A stretch of 35,335 nt of DNA, taken from Afipia sp. (lineage in GTDB: Bacteria; Pseudomonadota; Alphaproteobacteria; Rhizobiales; Xanthobacteraceae). The stretch is taken from assembly GCA_017308495.1 (NCBI GenBank), contig JAFKES010000118.1, positions 1-35,335 on the forward strand. The letters are read 5' to 3'. The position numbers and the translations under genes are program-made. The notes below the pieces were generated by a model. It saw only the letters and a list, made by a program, of their open reading frames with translations, had not been told where the DNA came from and did no database searches. Below, one piece after another: positions 1 to 8,307 of the stretch (its first letter is position 1; each line of letters starts with the position of its first letter).

Positions 1-201
1 GACATGCGCGGGCGCGTCGGCGCGGTCAACTTCCTCTTCATCAACGCCTCGAACCAGCTCGGCCAGTTCGAAAGCGGCGTCACCGCCGCCCTGATGGGCG
101 CGATGCCGGCCGCCGTTCTCGGCGGCGTCGGCACCGTTCTGGTTGCGCTATTGTGGATGAAACTGTTCCCGACGCTACGCAACGTCGAGCGGCTGGAATA
201 G
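1..201 (+). CDS. MFS transporter, C-terminal end (5' part outside window)
   Basis: The frame is open from base 1 and stops at 199-201, so only the last 66 residues are present. They read as the end of a 12-helix major facilitator transporter: an RGRV-type loop (residues 3-6), a helix containing NQLGQFESG, then a long hydrophobic final helix (about residues 28-55) and a short polar tail. The ASNQLGQFESG segment resembles the EntS-like MFS_3 exporter family, whose members usually have ASNELGEFESG at this place. The substrate cannot be told from this fragment. The gene converges on parC, with a repeat element in between. Confidence 0.75.
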   Translation, partial: DMRGRVGAVNFLFINASNQLGQFESGVTAALMGAMPAAVLGGVGTVLVALLWMKLFPTLRNVERLE

Positions 202-240
202 CCTAGCATCCGCTTAGCGCAATTTCAGTTTACTCGGAAT

Positions 241-366
241 CGTCAAGCGCGGGCATAGCCGTTCGAAGAACGGCGTCGCTTCCGCTCGCCTAGGACCCGC
301 GCATCCATCTAAAAAGACGAGTCGCTTCAAAAAAGATGGATTGCCGGGTCAAGCCCGACGATGACG
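241..366. repeat. dispersed palindromic intergenic repeat, copy A
   Basis: This non-coding stretch lies between the converging MFS and parC genes. It contains a hairpin core at 255-279 that recurs base for base, in reverse orientation, at 18070-18094. The core holds a 6-bp stem with a 3-base loop. Outer arms at 247-253 (GCGCGGG) and 296-302 (CCCGCGC) can pair around it. A second small hairpin (CGGG/CCCG type) lies at about 340-362. It resembles intergenic palindromic repeats seen through Bradyrhizobium-group genomes. Confidence 0.7.
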
Positions 367-394
367 GATTTCGTTTCTATTAAGCAAAAGCGCC

Positions 395-2647
395 CTACTC
401 GATCCCCTTACCGAACTTGTTCGACTTCGGGAAACCGTGGGCGAGACGGCCGGCGTCGGCGCGGTTGCCGCGCCAGTCGGTCAATTCCTTCCACGTCATA
501 CTCTGCTCGCGGCCGGCGGCGTCCCTCCACGTCATGCCGTCCTTGGCGGTGAAGGTCGTCACGTCCGACAGCGCGCCGCCGCTGTATTTCTGCAGGCGCA
601 CACCGCGTCCGCGCGTCATCTCCGGCACCTGTTCGAGCGGGAACACCACCATCTTGTGGTTGCTGCCGATCACCGCGACGGTGTCGCCGCTCACCGTGGT
701 GATGGCGGCGGCGCGGTTCGGCGCGGCGACGTTGAGCACCTGCTTGCCCTTGCGGGTGTTGGCGACGCAATCGTCCTCGTTGACGACGAAGCCCTGCCCG
801 TCGCGGCCGGCGACCAGGAACTTGCGGCCGCCCTTCTGCACGAACAGCGCGACGATGTCGGCGTCGCCCTCCATGTCGATCATCATCCGGATCGGATCGC
901 CATGGCCGCGCCCGCCCGGAAGCTTCTGAGCATCGAGAGTGTAGAAACGCCCGTTGGAGGCGAACAGCGTCAGCTTCGAGGTGCTTTCGGCGAAGAACGA
1001 GAAGCCGAGGCTGTCATCGGTCTTGAAAGCGAGGTTGGACACGTCCTCGACGTGGCCCTTCAAGGTGCGGACCCAGCCCTTGTCCGACACCACCACCGTG
1101 ATCGGCTCGCGCTCGACCAGCGCTTCCTCGATGGCGGCGAGATCGTGCTCCGGCGCATCCGCGAACTGGGTGCGGCGCTTGCCGAGCGGCGTCTTCGGGC
1201 CGAACAGGTCGCGGACCCGCCTGACCTGTTCGCCGACCTTGTTCCACTGCTCCTCTTCCGAGGCCAGCACGCGGTTGACGCCCTTCAATTCGTTGCGAAG
1301 ATCCTTATCCTCGCCGCGGATCTCCATTTCCTCCAGCTTGCGCAGATTGCGCAGGCGCATGTTGAGGATGGAGTCGGCCTGAAGGTCGGTGAGCTTGAAC
1401 GTCCGGATCAGAACCGGCTTCGGCTCGTCCTCGGTGCGGATGATCTTGATCACCTTGTCGAGGTTGAGATAGGCGATCAGATAACCGCCGAGCACTTCGA
1501 GCCGGTGTTCGATCTGGCTCTTGCGATAGTTGGAGCGACGGATCAGCACGTCGCGCAGATGATCGAGCCACTCGCGCAGGGCTTCGGCGAGGCCGAGCAC
1601 CTTGGGGATACGGCCCTTCACCAGCACATTCAGATTGAGCGAGATGCGGCTCTCAAGCTCGGTCTGCTTGAACAGCGTCTCCATCAGCACTTCGGGATCG
1701 ACGTTCTTCGACTTCGGCTCGATGACGATGCGCACGTCCTCGGCCGACTCGTCGCGGATGTCGCCGACCAGCAGCAGCTTTTTCTCGTTCAGCAGTTCGG
1801 CGATGCGCTCGATCAGCCGCGACTTCTGCACCAGCCACGGAATTTCCGTGACCACGATGTTCCAGGTGCCGCGCGCGCCATCTTCCTGATGCCACTTCGC
1901 ACGCACGCGGAACGCGCCACGGCCCGTGGCATAGGCCTCCGCAATGCTTTCCTTGGAGTCGACGACAATGCCGCCGGTCGGAAAGTCCGGGCCCTTGACG
2001 TAGCGCAAGAGGCCACTCGACTTGGTGTTGGGCTTGTCGATCAGATGCAGCGCGGCGTCGCAAAGCTCGGCGGCGTTGTGCGGCGGGATCGACGTCGCCA
2101 TGCCGACCGCGATGCCCTGCGCACCATTGGCAAGCAGATTCGGAAACGCGCCGGGCAGAACCGCCGGCTCTTTCGACTGGCCGTCGTAATTGGCGCGAAA
2201 CTCGACCGCATCCTCGTCGATGCCTTCCAGCAGGAGGCGGCCGACCTCGGTCATGCGCGCTTCGGTGTAGCGGTAGGCCGCCGGGTTGTCGCCGTCGATG
2301 TTGCCGAAATTGCCTTGCCCGTCCACCAGCGGATAACGCGAGGCGAAATCCTGCGCGAGGCGCACCAGCGCGTCGTAAATCGACTGGTCGCCATGCGGAT
2401 GGAACGAACCCATCACGTCGCCGACGATCTTGGCGGACTTCTTGAACGGCGTGCCGGGGTCGAGCCGCAACAGGCGCATGCCGTAAAGGATACGGCGATG
2501 CACCGGCTTCAGACCGTCGCGCGCATCCGGCAACGCGCGGTGCATGATGGTGGACAGCGCATAAGCGAGATAGCGCTCCTCAAGAGCCTCGCGCAGCGCG
2601 ACTTCCTGAACGTCCATCGGCTCTGGCGGAATCAGTCTTTTTCCCAT
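395..2647 (-). CDS. parC: DNA topoisomerase IV subunit A
   Basis: ParC is the breakage-reunion subunit of topoisomerase IV and decatenates daughter chromosomes with ParE. The 750-residue product has the full GyrA/ParC layout: the winged-helix and tower region in the first two thirds, then a C-terminal beta-pinwheel. The catalytic tyrosine is Tyr127 in the [10 protein letters not shown] motif. The quinolone region reads [10 protein letters not shown] (83-92), so the position of E. coli Ser80 is Gln88 and that of Glu84 is Asp92. The start at 2647 is chosen because [10 protein letters not shown] opens family members; an in-frame upstream start at 2728 would add 27 residues unlike the family. The shorter C-terminal domain and lack of a GyrA box favour ParC over GyrA. 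parC diverges from the small secreted gene at 2842. Confidence 0.95.
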   Translation of the reverse strand: MGKRLIPPEPMDVQEVALREALEERYLAYALSTIMHRALPDARDGLKPVHRRILYGMRLLRLDPGTPFKKSAKIVGDVMGSFHPHGDQSIYDALVRLAQDFASRYPLVDGQGNFGNIDGDNPAAYRYTEARMTEVGRLLLEGIDEDAVEFRANYDGQSKEPAVLPGAFPNLLANGAQGIAVGMATSIPPHNAAELCDAALHLIDKPNTKSSGLLRYVKGPDFPTGGIVVDSKESIAEAYATGRGAFRVRAKWHQEDGARGTWNIVVTEIPWLVQKSRLIERIAELLNEKKLLLVGDIRDESAEDVRIVIEPKSKNVDPEVLMETLFKQTELESRISLNLNVLVKGRIPKVLGLAEALREWLDHLRDVLIRRSNYRKSQIEHRLEVLGGYLIAYLNLDKVIKIIRTEDEPKPVLIRTFKLTDLQADSILNMRLRNLRKLEEMEIRGEDKDLRNELKGVNRVLASEEEQWNKVGEQVRRVRDLFGPKTPLGKRRTQFADAPEHDLAAIEEALVEREPITVVVSDKGWVRTLKGHVEDVSNLAFKTDDSLGFSFFAESTSKLTLFASNGRFYTLDAQKLPGGRGHGDPIRMMIDMEGDADIVALFVQKGGRKFLVAGRDGQGFVVNEDDCVANTRKGKQVLNVAAPNRAAAITTVSGDTVAVIGSNHKMVVFPLEQVPEMTRGRGVRLQKYSGGALSDVTTFTAKDGMTWRDAAGREQSMTWKELTDWRGNRADAGRLAHGFPKSNKFGKGIE

Positions 2648-2841
2648 AAGCAGGGGGTTAACCTTTGCCGGCCAAATGAACAATACATGAATTGTCCGGA
2701 CATCGTTCGTCCGTAATTGTTCTGCCATATTTCAAATGGTTGCGACGTGCCGGCGGCCTCGAAGCGGGCGGCGGCAAAACAGCAACCAAATGCCGGGCCG
2801 ATCGTTGGCCGGTAGTGTCTGACCTTTGAGGAGAAGAGATC

Positions 2842-3114
2842 ATGCGTCGTTTGATGCTTGCGGCAGTCGCCGCCCTGTCGCTGGCCGGAGCCGGATCGTT
2901 GACCGCCGGGCGCGCCGAAGCCATGCCGCTGGTGACTGCCCCTGCCGGGATTGCGGCGGGACAGGCGACCACTGTCAGGCTGGTGTGCGAACAGGTCTGG
3001 AACGGTTTTTCGTGGACCCGTCGCTGCTACGACACCCGGCCACGCTATTACGCCCCGCCGCCGCGCTATTACGGGCCGCGTCCGTACCATCCGCGCCCGC
3101 GCTATTATTACTGA
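2842..3114 (+). CDS. small secreted Tyr/Pro/Arg-rich protein
   Basis: A 90-residue protein with a clear Sec signal peptide: MRR start, hydrophobic core LMLAAVAALSLAGAGSL, and a likely cut after GRAEA. The mature part has two cysteines (in LVCEQVW and RRCYD), which could form a periplasmic disulfide. It ends in short repeats of the type RYYAPPP, RYYGPRP, RPRYYY. A strong ribosome site (GAGGAGAAGAG) sits just before the ATG. Such short envelope proteins are common in Bradyrhizobium relatives, but I know of no assigned function. It is a single-gene unit, ended by the hairpin at 3171-3200. Confidence 0.8.
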   Translation: MRRLMLAAVAALSLAGAGSLTAGRAEAMPLVTAPAGIAAGQATTVRLVCEQVWNGFSWTRRCYDTRPRYYAPPPRYYGPRPYHPRPRYYY

Positions 3115-3170
3115 TCCGCGGCACCCTCCGACTTGAGATCGGCGGGTTTCGCAGCGCCAGACCCCGTCAC

Positions 3171-3200
3171 GCGGGCCGGATCAATTCCGGCCCGCTTTTT
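3171..3200 (+). terminator. Rho-independent terminator after the small secreted gene
   Basis: A perfect 10-bp stem (GCGGGCCGGA at 3171-3180 with TCCGGCCCGC at 3186-3195), a 5-base loop and a run of five T at 3196-3200. The T run is on the + strand, so it ends the gene at 2842. It abuts the recO stop codon on the other strand. Confidence 0.85.
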
Positions 3201-3949
3201 CATTCGGCGGCCGTCCGCACGCGGGGCCGGGTCACGGCGGCAATGAATCCTTCGCGCGCATCGGAGTGTCCCTGCCCGCGCGGCTCCAGCACATTGCGCA
3301 GCAGGAACAGCCCGGTCAGCCGGAAACCATCCGCAATATCCCCACCCGACCAGCCGTTTCGCCCGTCATCGCTCTCGCGCAGGAATGGCGGCAGCGGCAA
3401 CAGCCGCTCGCGCCACGGCTCGCCGGCCTGACGCGACACCGCCGCCCCCGATTTCGGCGAGACATAGATCAGATCGCGCGCCGTGCCGGTGGCCGCGCAG
3501 GCGGACAGATCAAGGCCGAAACCGAGTTCGGCCAGCATCGCCAGCTCAAACCGCACCAGATGTGCCCCCGCCCCGCCGACGTCGTCGAAATCGTCGAGGA
3601 TGGCGGCGAGCATCTCGTAGATATCCTCATGCGGATCGCGCTCCGGCAGCAGCCGCACCAGCGACGCCAGATGGGTGACGCCATAGACCGCATGCGGCGA
3701 CGCGAACATGGTGGCGGCGCGCAGCCGCGTTCCTTCCAGCGCGTAATAGCCGAGATGTTCGTCGAGGCGCGCGCGCCACACCGCCGTGACGCTGTTTCCG
3801 GGCTGAAGCAGCGGGCGCATCCGCGATCCCGCGCCACCGCGCACCAGTCCGAGGTGGCGGCCATGACCGCGCGTCATCAATTCGACGATGGCACTGGATT
3901 CTCCGTGCCGCCGGGTGCCGAGGATGATGCCTTCGTCGCTCCATTCCAT
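3200..3949 (-). CDS. recO: DNA repair protein RecO
   Basis: RecO works with RecR and RecF to load RecA on SSB-coated gaps. The 249-residue product opens with [39 protein letters not shown], cited here only by its ends: the N-terminal OB fold (about 1-80) with the ILGTRRHGE and GHGRHLGLV strands. A helical C-terminal domain follows, with the conserved [24 protein letters not shown]-type region cited by its core [18 protein letters not shown] near residue 160. Length is normal. It is the last gene of the rsh-to-recO block and lies 63 bases after the small membrane protein. Confidence 0.93.
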   Translation of the reverse strand: MEWSDEGIILGTRRHGESSAIVELMTRGHGRHLGLVRGGAGSRMRPLLQPGNSVTAVWRARLDEHLGYYALEGTRLRAATMFASPHAVYGVTHLASLVRLLPERDPHEDIYEMLAAILDDFDDVGGAGAHLVRFELAMLAELGFGLDLSACAATGTARDLIYVSPKSGAAVSRQAGEPWRERLLPLPPFLRESDDGRNGWSGGDIADGFRLTGLFLLRNVLEPRGQGHSDAREGFIAAVTRPRVRTAAE

Positions 3950-4012
3950 AAGCGGCAGCCTACAGGATTCTGCGGCTCGCCGCAGCCGGCCCCGGGGTGA
4001 AACCGGTCCCGG

Positions 4013-4408
4013 TCACGGGGCCTGGAACCAGTCCCGCGCATCGCCGGTGAACGACAGCCACAGCCCCCATGCGGTGAGCGCCGTCGACACCACGTCCACC
4101 ACAGTGCTGAACCCAAGGCCGATCTGCCCGACGCTCGCCACGATAGACAGCACCGACAGCACCAGCGCCGCGACCAGGATCATCCGCGCCCAGTTCTGGC
4201 GGCGATGGGCGGCGAGCCACACCAATTGCACCAAGGCGAGGATCATTACCACCGCGATGAAATTGACCGCCAGTGCCTCCTGCCCGGTCATGCCTTCCGG
4301 CGCGCGATCGATGAACGCCGCCGAGAGCGAATCGATCAGCAGCGACAGATACAGCAGCACTTCGAAGCCGAAGACGTTGCGCGGGACCTTGACGTCGGGG
4401 CCGGTCAT
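4013..4408 (-). CDS. small integral membrane protein, unknown function
   Basis: A 131-residue protein with about four hydrophobic segments: roughly 15-32, 45-66, 76-98 and 102-122. There is no signal peptide and no catalytic motif that I recognise. It lies between era and recO on the same strand, 18 bases after era and 63 before recO, so it is probably co-transcribed with them. Era and RecO are normally adjacent in alphaproteobacteria, and small membrane proteins are sometimes found between them in the Bradyrhizobium group. Function is not assigned. Confidence 0.75.
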   Translation of the reverse strand: MTGPDVKVPRNVFGFEVLLYLSLLIDSLSAAFIDRAPEGMTGQEALAVNFIAVVMILALVQLVWLAAHRRQNWARMILVAALVLSVLSIVASVGQIGLGFSTVVDVVSTALTAWGLWLSFTGDARDWFQAP

Positions 4409-4426
4409 TCCGTCATCAATCCTCGA

Positions 4427-5353
4427 TCAGTCCTTGGGAAATTCCAGGCCCATCTCGCGATAGCGCTCGGGATCGTCGCCCCAGCCGTCGCGCACCTTCA
4501 CGAACAGGAAAAGATGCACCGGCTGGCCGACGATCTCCGCGATCTCCTTGCGGGCGTCGGCGCCGATCGCCTTGATGGTCGCGCCGCCCTTGCCCAGCAC
4601 GATCTTGCGCTGACTGTCGCGCTCCACGAAGATCGTCTGCTCGATGCGCACGGAGCCGTCCTTGCGGTCGCTCCACGAGTCGGTCTCCACCGTGGACTGA
4701 TACGGCAGTTCCTGATGCAGGTGGCGATAGATTTTTTCTCGCGTGATCTCGGCCGCGAGGTGACGCAGCGGCGCGTCCGACATCTGGTCTTCGGGATAGT
4801 GGAACGGCCCCGGCGGCACCGCCTTCGCCAGCGCGCGGCGCAGATCGTCGACGCCGTCACCGGACAGCGCCGAGATCATGAAGGTGTCGGAGAAGGTCAA
4901 CCGGTCGTTGGCTTTCATCGCCAGCGCCAGCAGCTTCTCGCGCGGCACCAGATCGATCTTATTCAACACCAGCATCTTGGGATGGTTGACCGCCTCGAGC
5001 CGGCTCAGGATCGCGTCGGCCTCGTCGTCGATGCCGGCGCGGGCGTCGAGCAGCACGCAGACGAGGTCTGCGTCGTGCGCCCCGCTCCATGCGGTAGACA
5101 CCATGGCGCGGTCGAGGCGGCGCTTCGGCGCGAATATGCCGGGGGTATCGACCAGCACGATCTGCGCGTTGTCCTCGACCACGATGCCGCGGATCAGCGC
5201 GCGGGTGGTCTGCACCTTCTTGGAGACGATGGTGACCTTGGAGCCGACCAGCGCATTGACCAGCGTCGACTTGCCGACATTCGGCGCCCCGATCAGGGCG
5301 ACGAAGCCGCAGCGCGTCCCGCCGGCTGTTGTTTCTTGAACTACATCAGGCAT
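4427..5353 (-). CDS. era: GTPase Era
   Basis: Era binds the 3' end of 16S rRNA and helps mature the 30S subunit. The 308-residue protein has G1 GAPNVGKST (22-30), G3 DTPG (69-72), G4 NKID (131-134) and G5 SAL (161-163). A C-terminal KH RNA-binding domain follows, with its GKGG loop at 254-257. Length is typical. The start overlaps the end of rnc by 8 bases (5346-5353), implying translational coupling; Era and RNase III both act in rRNA processing. Confidence 0.97.
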   Translation of the reverse strand: MPDVVQETTAGGTRCGFVALIGAPNVGKSTLVNALVGSKVTIVSKKVQTTRALIRGIVVEDNAQIVLVDTPGIFAPKRRLDRAMVSTAWSGAHDADLVCVLLDARAGIDDEADAILSRLEAVNHPKMLVLNKIDLVPREKLLALAMKANDRLTFSDTFMISALSGDGVDDLRRALAKAVPPGPFHYPEDQMSDAPLRHLAAEITREKIYRHLHQELPYQSTVETDSWSDRKDGSVRIEQTIFVERDSQRKIVLGKGGATIKAIGADARKEIAEIVGQPVHLFLFVKVRDGWGDDPERYREMGLEFPKD

Positions 5354-6173
5354 CGTTGCCGCCCGTCACGCCTTCCCGCTTCAACAGCGCCGTCGCCGCC
5401 AGCTTTTCGGCGGCGCGCTTGCTGCCGCCGACGCCTTCCGCCGGCGACATCCCCGGCAATTCCACCGCAACGCGAAACTGCGGATCGTGGTGCGGGCCGG
5501 TGCGCTCGACCTCGCGATAGACCGGCGTCGGCAGTCCCTTGCCCTGCGCCCACTCCTGCAACACGGTTTTCGGATCGCGCAGCGGACGCACCGGCCGGCG
5601 CATGCGCTCAGTCCAGTTGCGCTCCACGAACGCCGCCGCAGCCGCATAGCCGCCGTCGAGAAACACCGCACCGATCACCGCTTCGCAGATGTCGCCGAGC
5701 ACCGAATTGCGCAGCCGCGCGCCAGCCCCCGCGCCGACCGAGCCGAGCTTGATCGCTTCGTCGAGGCCGAGCGATTGGGCGACATCGGCGCAGGCTTCGC
5801 GGCGCACGAGGTCAGCGAGACGCTTCGACAATTCGCCCTCGTCCGCCTTCGGAAACGCGCGATACAGCATATCGGAGACGATGAGCCCGAGCACGTGGTC
5901 GCCGAGAAATTCCAGCCGCTGATAGCTGTCGGCGCGGCTGCGCGCCGATTTCAGCGCCGAAACATGGGTGAAGGCGGTGGCCAGCAGCGCGGGATCGGCG
6001 AAGTTGTGGCCGATGCGCTGTTCGATGATTTTGGCGGCCGCCTTGGCGCTCGGACGCCGCGCGACTTTCTTCTTCGCAGGTTTGGTCTCGACAGACCCGG
6101 CGTCGCCGCCGTCGATGCTCGCACCGGCGGCGGGATCTGGTGCGCTACTGGCAGGCGCGGGATCGCCGCTCAT
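5346..6173 (-). CDS. rnc: Ribonuclease III
   Basis: RNase III cuts double-stranded RNA in rRNA precursors and mRNAs. The 275-residue product has a catalytic domain with the signature QRLEFLGD (85-92) and the metal-binding pair Asp161/Glu164 in LGDICEAVIG. A C-terminal double-stranded RNA-binding domain follows from about residue 200. The first E of the E. coli signature (Glu38) is Gln85 here, as I recall for other Rhizobiales. About 45 extra residues rich in Ala, Pro and Lys precede the catalytic domain. The start is kept at 6173 because it overlaps the lepB stop as ATGA. Confidence 0.95.
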   Translation of the reverse strand: MSGDPAPASSAPDPAAGASIDGGDAGSVETKPAKKKVARRPSAKAAAKIIEQRIGHNFADPALLATAFTHVSALKSARSRADSYQRLEFLGDHVLGLIVSDMLYRAFPKADEGELSKRLADLVRREACADVAQSLGLDEAIKLGSVGAGAGARLRNSVLGDICEAVIGAVFLDGGYAAAAAFVERNWTERMRRPVRPLRDPKTVLQEWAQGKGLPTPVYREVERTGPHHDPQFRVAVELPGMSPAEGVGGSKRAAEKLAATALLKREGVTGGNDA

Positions 6174-6928
6174 CGCACGATGGAGAAAATACGATTCCAG
6201 CGCACGGCCATCGGCCAGCGCCAGAACTGCCAGGCCGGTTCGCCCTCGGCAATGGAGAAGAAAATCATCTGCGCCCGGCCGATCAGGTTCTCCGACGGCA
6301 CATAACCCACCGCCGACAGCACCCGGCTGTCGGTCGAGTTATCGCGGTTGTCGCCCATCATGAAGAAGTGGCCGGGCGGCACGGTGTAGATATTGGTGTT
6401 GTCGTAGAAGCCGTTGTCGACGCAATCGAGCGTCTTGTAGGTGACGCCGTTCGGCAGCGTCTCCTGCCACTGCTTGACCCGCGCCGTGGCGTCGGAGCCG
6501 CAGGGGTCCTCGCCGACGAAATCGGCCAGCCGCTCGCGCTGCACCGGCTTGTCGTTAATGTAGAGCAGCCCTTCCTTCATCTGGATGCGGTCGCCCGGCA
6601 ACCCGATCACGCGCTTGATGTAATCGGTTGAGGTGTCCTTGGGCAGGCGGAACACGACGATGTCGCCCCGTGCCGGGTCCGATCCGAAAATCCGACCCGA
6701 GAAGATCGGCGGCGATAGCGGGAATGAGAAATGGCTGTAGCCGTAGGAATATTTCGAGACGAACAGATAGTCGCCGACCAGCAACGTCGCCTTCATCGAT
6801 CCCGAGGGAATATTGAACGGCTGGAACAGGAAGGTGCGGATGACCAGCGCGATGATCAGGGCGTGGATGACGACGCGGACGGTTTCGCCGACGCCGCCTT
6901 CGGATTTGGCCGGTGTTGACACGCTCAT
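6170..6928 (-). CDS. lepB: Signal peptidase I
   Basis: LepB removes signal peptides from secreted proteins at the outer face of the inner membrane. The 252-residue product has one N-terminal membrane segment (about 17-36). The catalytic Ser44 is in IPSGSM and the general-base Lys105 is in DYIKRVIGLPGD. The conserved box after Asp84 (ARGDIVVF) and the final GDNRDNSTDSR box are present. The ATG at 6928, giving MSVSTPAK, matches family starts; an in-frame TTG at 6952 has only a weak ribosome site. The gene is followed at once by rnc (ATGA overlap). Confidence 0.95.
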   Translation of the reverse strand: MSVSTPAKSEGGVGETVRVVIHALIIALVIRTFLFQPFNIPSGSMKATLLVGDYLFVSKYSYGYSHFSFPLSPPIFSGRIFGSDPARGDIVVFRLPKDTSTDYIKRVIGLPGDRIQMKEGLLYINDKPVQRERLADFVGEDPCGSDATARVKQWQETLPNGVTYKTLDCVDNGFYDNTNIYTVPPGHFFMMGDNRDNSTDSRVLSAVGYVPSENLIGRAQMIFFSIAEGEPAWQFWRWPMAVRWNRIFSIVR

Positions 6929-7024
6929 GACTCTTTCAAAATCCTGTTGCAACGCTCCGGGGATCGACTCCCCGGGCCGACACCGCCGCCCAAATCACCC
7001 GCGCGGGTTTTAGACCGTTGTCGC

Positions 7025-7048
7025 GGGGGGCGCAATCAACCGCCCCCC
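7025..7048. other. G/C-rich hairpin between acpS and lepB
   Basis: GGGGGGCG (7025-7032) can pair with CGCCCCCC (7041-7048) around an 8-base loop. No T run follows on either strand. It may weaken read-through from acpS into lepB or shape the lepB leader; that role is inference. Confidence 0.4.
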
Positions 7049-7122
7049 TCAAACTTGCTAATCCCATGATTCGCCAGTCGATTTCAGATTCTTTCACGAT
7101 CCGGGGCCGTTCCCGGCGGCGG

Positions 7123-7542
7123 TCAGGGGGTGGCCGCCGGAACCGCCGAAATGACCACGAAAGCCTGCGCCAGCGGCCAGTCGTCGGTGATGCTGAGGTC
7201 GATCCGCGCCTCATGGCCCGGCGGGGTCAGCGCCTCGAGCCGCGCCAGCGCGCCGCCGGTCAGCTGCATGGTCGGCCGCCCACCCGGCATGTTGACCACG
7301 CCCATGTCGCGCCACCACACCCCGCGCCGGATGCCGGTGCCGAGCGCCTTGGAGCACGCCTCCTTGGCCGCGAAGCGCTTGGCGTAGGTGGCCCAGATCA
7401 TCTTCGGCATCTTGGACCGGCGCTCCGCCTTGGCGCGCTCGGTCTCGGTGAAGATGCGGTCGATGAAGCGGTCGCCGTGGCGGGCGATCACCTTCTCGAT
7501 CCGCGTGATGTCGATGATGTCGGAGCCGATGCCGATGATCAT
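7123..7542 (-). CDS. acpS: Holo-[acyl-carrier-protein] synthase
   Basis: AcpS moves the phosphopantetheine arm of CoA to a serine of acyl carrier protein. The 139-residue product starts [12 protein letters not shown], with the metal ligand Asp8. It has the second family box [14 protein letters not shown], with Glu61 and Lys65. Length matches the family. The start at 7542 forms an ATGA overlap with the original stop of pdxJ (7539-7541), the usual pdxJ-acpS arrangement. The upstream pdxJ frame is now broken, so any translational coupling into acpS may be altered. Confidence 0.95.
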   Translation of the reverse strand: MIIGIGSDIIDITRIEKVIARHGDRFIDRIFTETERAKAERRSKMPKMIWATYAKRFAAKEACSKALGTGIRRGVWWRDMGVVNMPGGRPTMQLTGGALARLEALTPPGHEARIDLSITDDWPLAQAFVVISAVPAATP

Positions 7543-8284
7543 AGGTAGTGCCGCAGGGTCTTGCGGCCACGATCCATCGCCGCGCGCATGTCGCGCACGG
7601 TCTGGGCAAGCCCGGTGAAAATCGCCTCGCCCATCATGAAGTGCCCGATGTTCAGTTCGACCACCTGCGGCAACGCCGCGATGGTCTCCGCCGTCCCATA
7701 GTCGAGGCCGTGGCCGGCATGGACTTCGAGGCCGGCGGACTGATACGCTGCCATTCCGTCTCGGCCTGCGCCTTGCGCCCCTCGCTGACCGCGTCGCACC
7801 AGGCGCCGGTGTGGATTTCAATCACGGGCGCTTTCAGCTTCGCCGCCATCTCGATCTGCGCCGGATCGGCGGCGATGAACAGCGACACCCGGATGCCGGC
7901 GTCATTGAGCCGGGCGATGAACGAACCCAACGCATCCTGCTGGCCGACCACGTCGAGGCCGCCTTCGGTGGTGACCTCGGTGCGCCGCTCCGGCACGATG
8001 CAAGCGGCGTGCGGCTTCGTCGCCAGCGCGATCTGCAGCATCTCCGCGGTCGCGGCCATCTCGAAATTCAGCGGCTTCGAAATCTCGGCCTTGAGGCGCT
8101 TGATGTCGTCGTCGCGGATGTGGCGGCGATCCTCGCGCAGATGCGCGGTGATGCCATCGGCCCCGGCCTCGATCGCCAGATGCGCGGCGCGCACCGGATC
8201 GGGCATGCGCCCGCCGCGCGCGTTGCGCAGCGTGGCGACGTGATCGATGTTGACCCCGAGGCGCAGCGGCGGAATGACGGACAT
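7539..8284 (-). pseudogene. pdxJ: pyridoxine 5'-phosphate synthase, frame broken near 7740
   Basis: PdxJ condenses 3-amino-2-oxopropyl phosphate with deoxyxylulose 5-phosphate to make pyridoxine phosphate. From 8284 the frame gives good Pdx[34 protein letters not shown], and on to [12 protein letters not shown] and AETEWQRI. At about 7740 it runs into unrelated sequence and stops at 7652 (210 residues). The correct C-terminus ([16 protein letters not shown] and [12 protein letters not shown]) continues in another frame to 7539. In E. coli PdxJ ten residues separate the RI and GLxVHAGHG blocks; here only 8 bases do, so about 22 bases are missing. This is either a true deletion or a sequence error. 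The truncated product would lack the last barrel strands and the phosphate site. Confidence 0.85.
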
Positions 8285-8307
8285 GGGAAACCTGATAAAT
8301 AGCCGAG

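Noticed and set aside
437-2716. 759-codon open frame opposite parC
   Set aside because: Composition is His/Gly/Arg-rich with no family motifs; it mirrors parC codons in high-GC DNA.
6929-6952. TTG start for a longer LepB
   Set aside because: The ATG at 6928 gives the family N-terminus; the TTG adds eight residues not typical of LepB.
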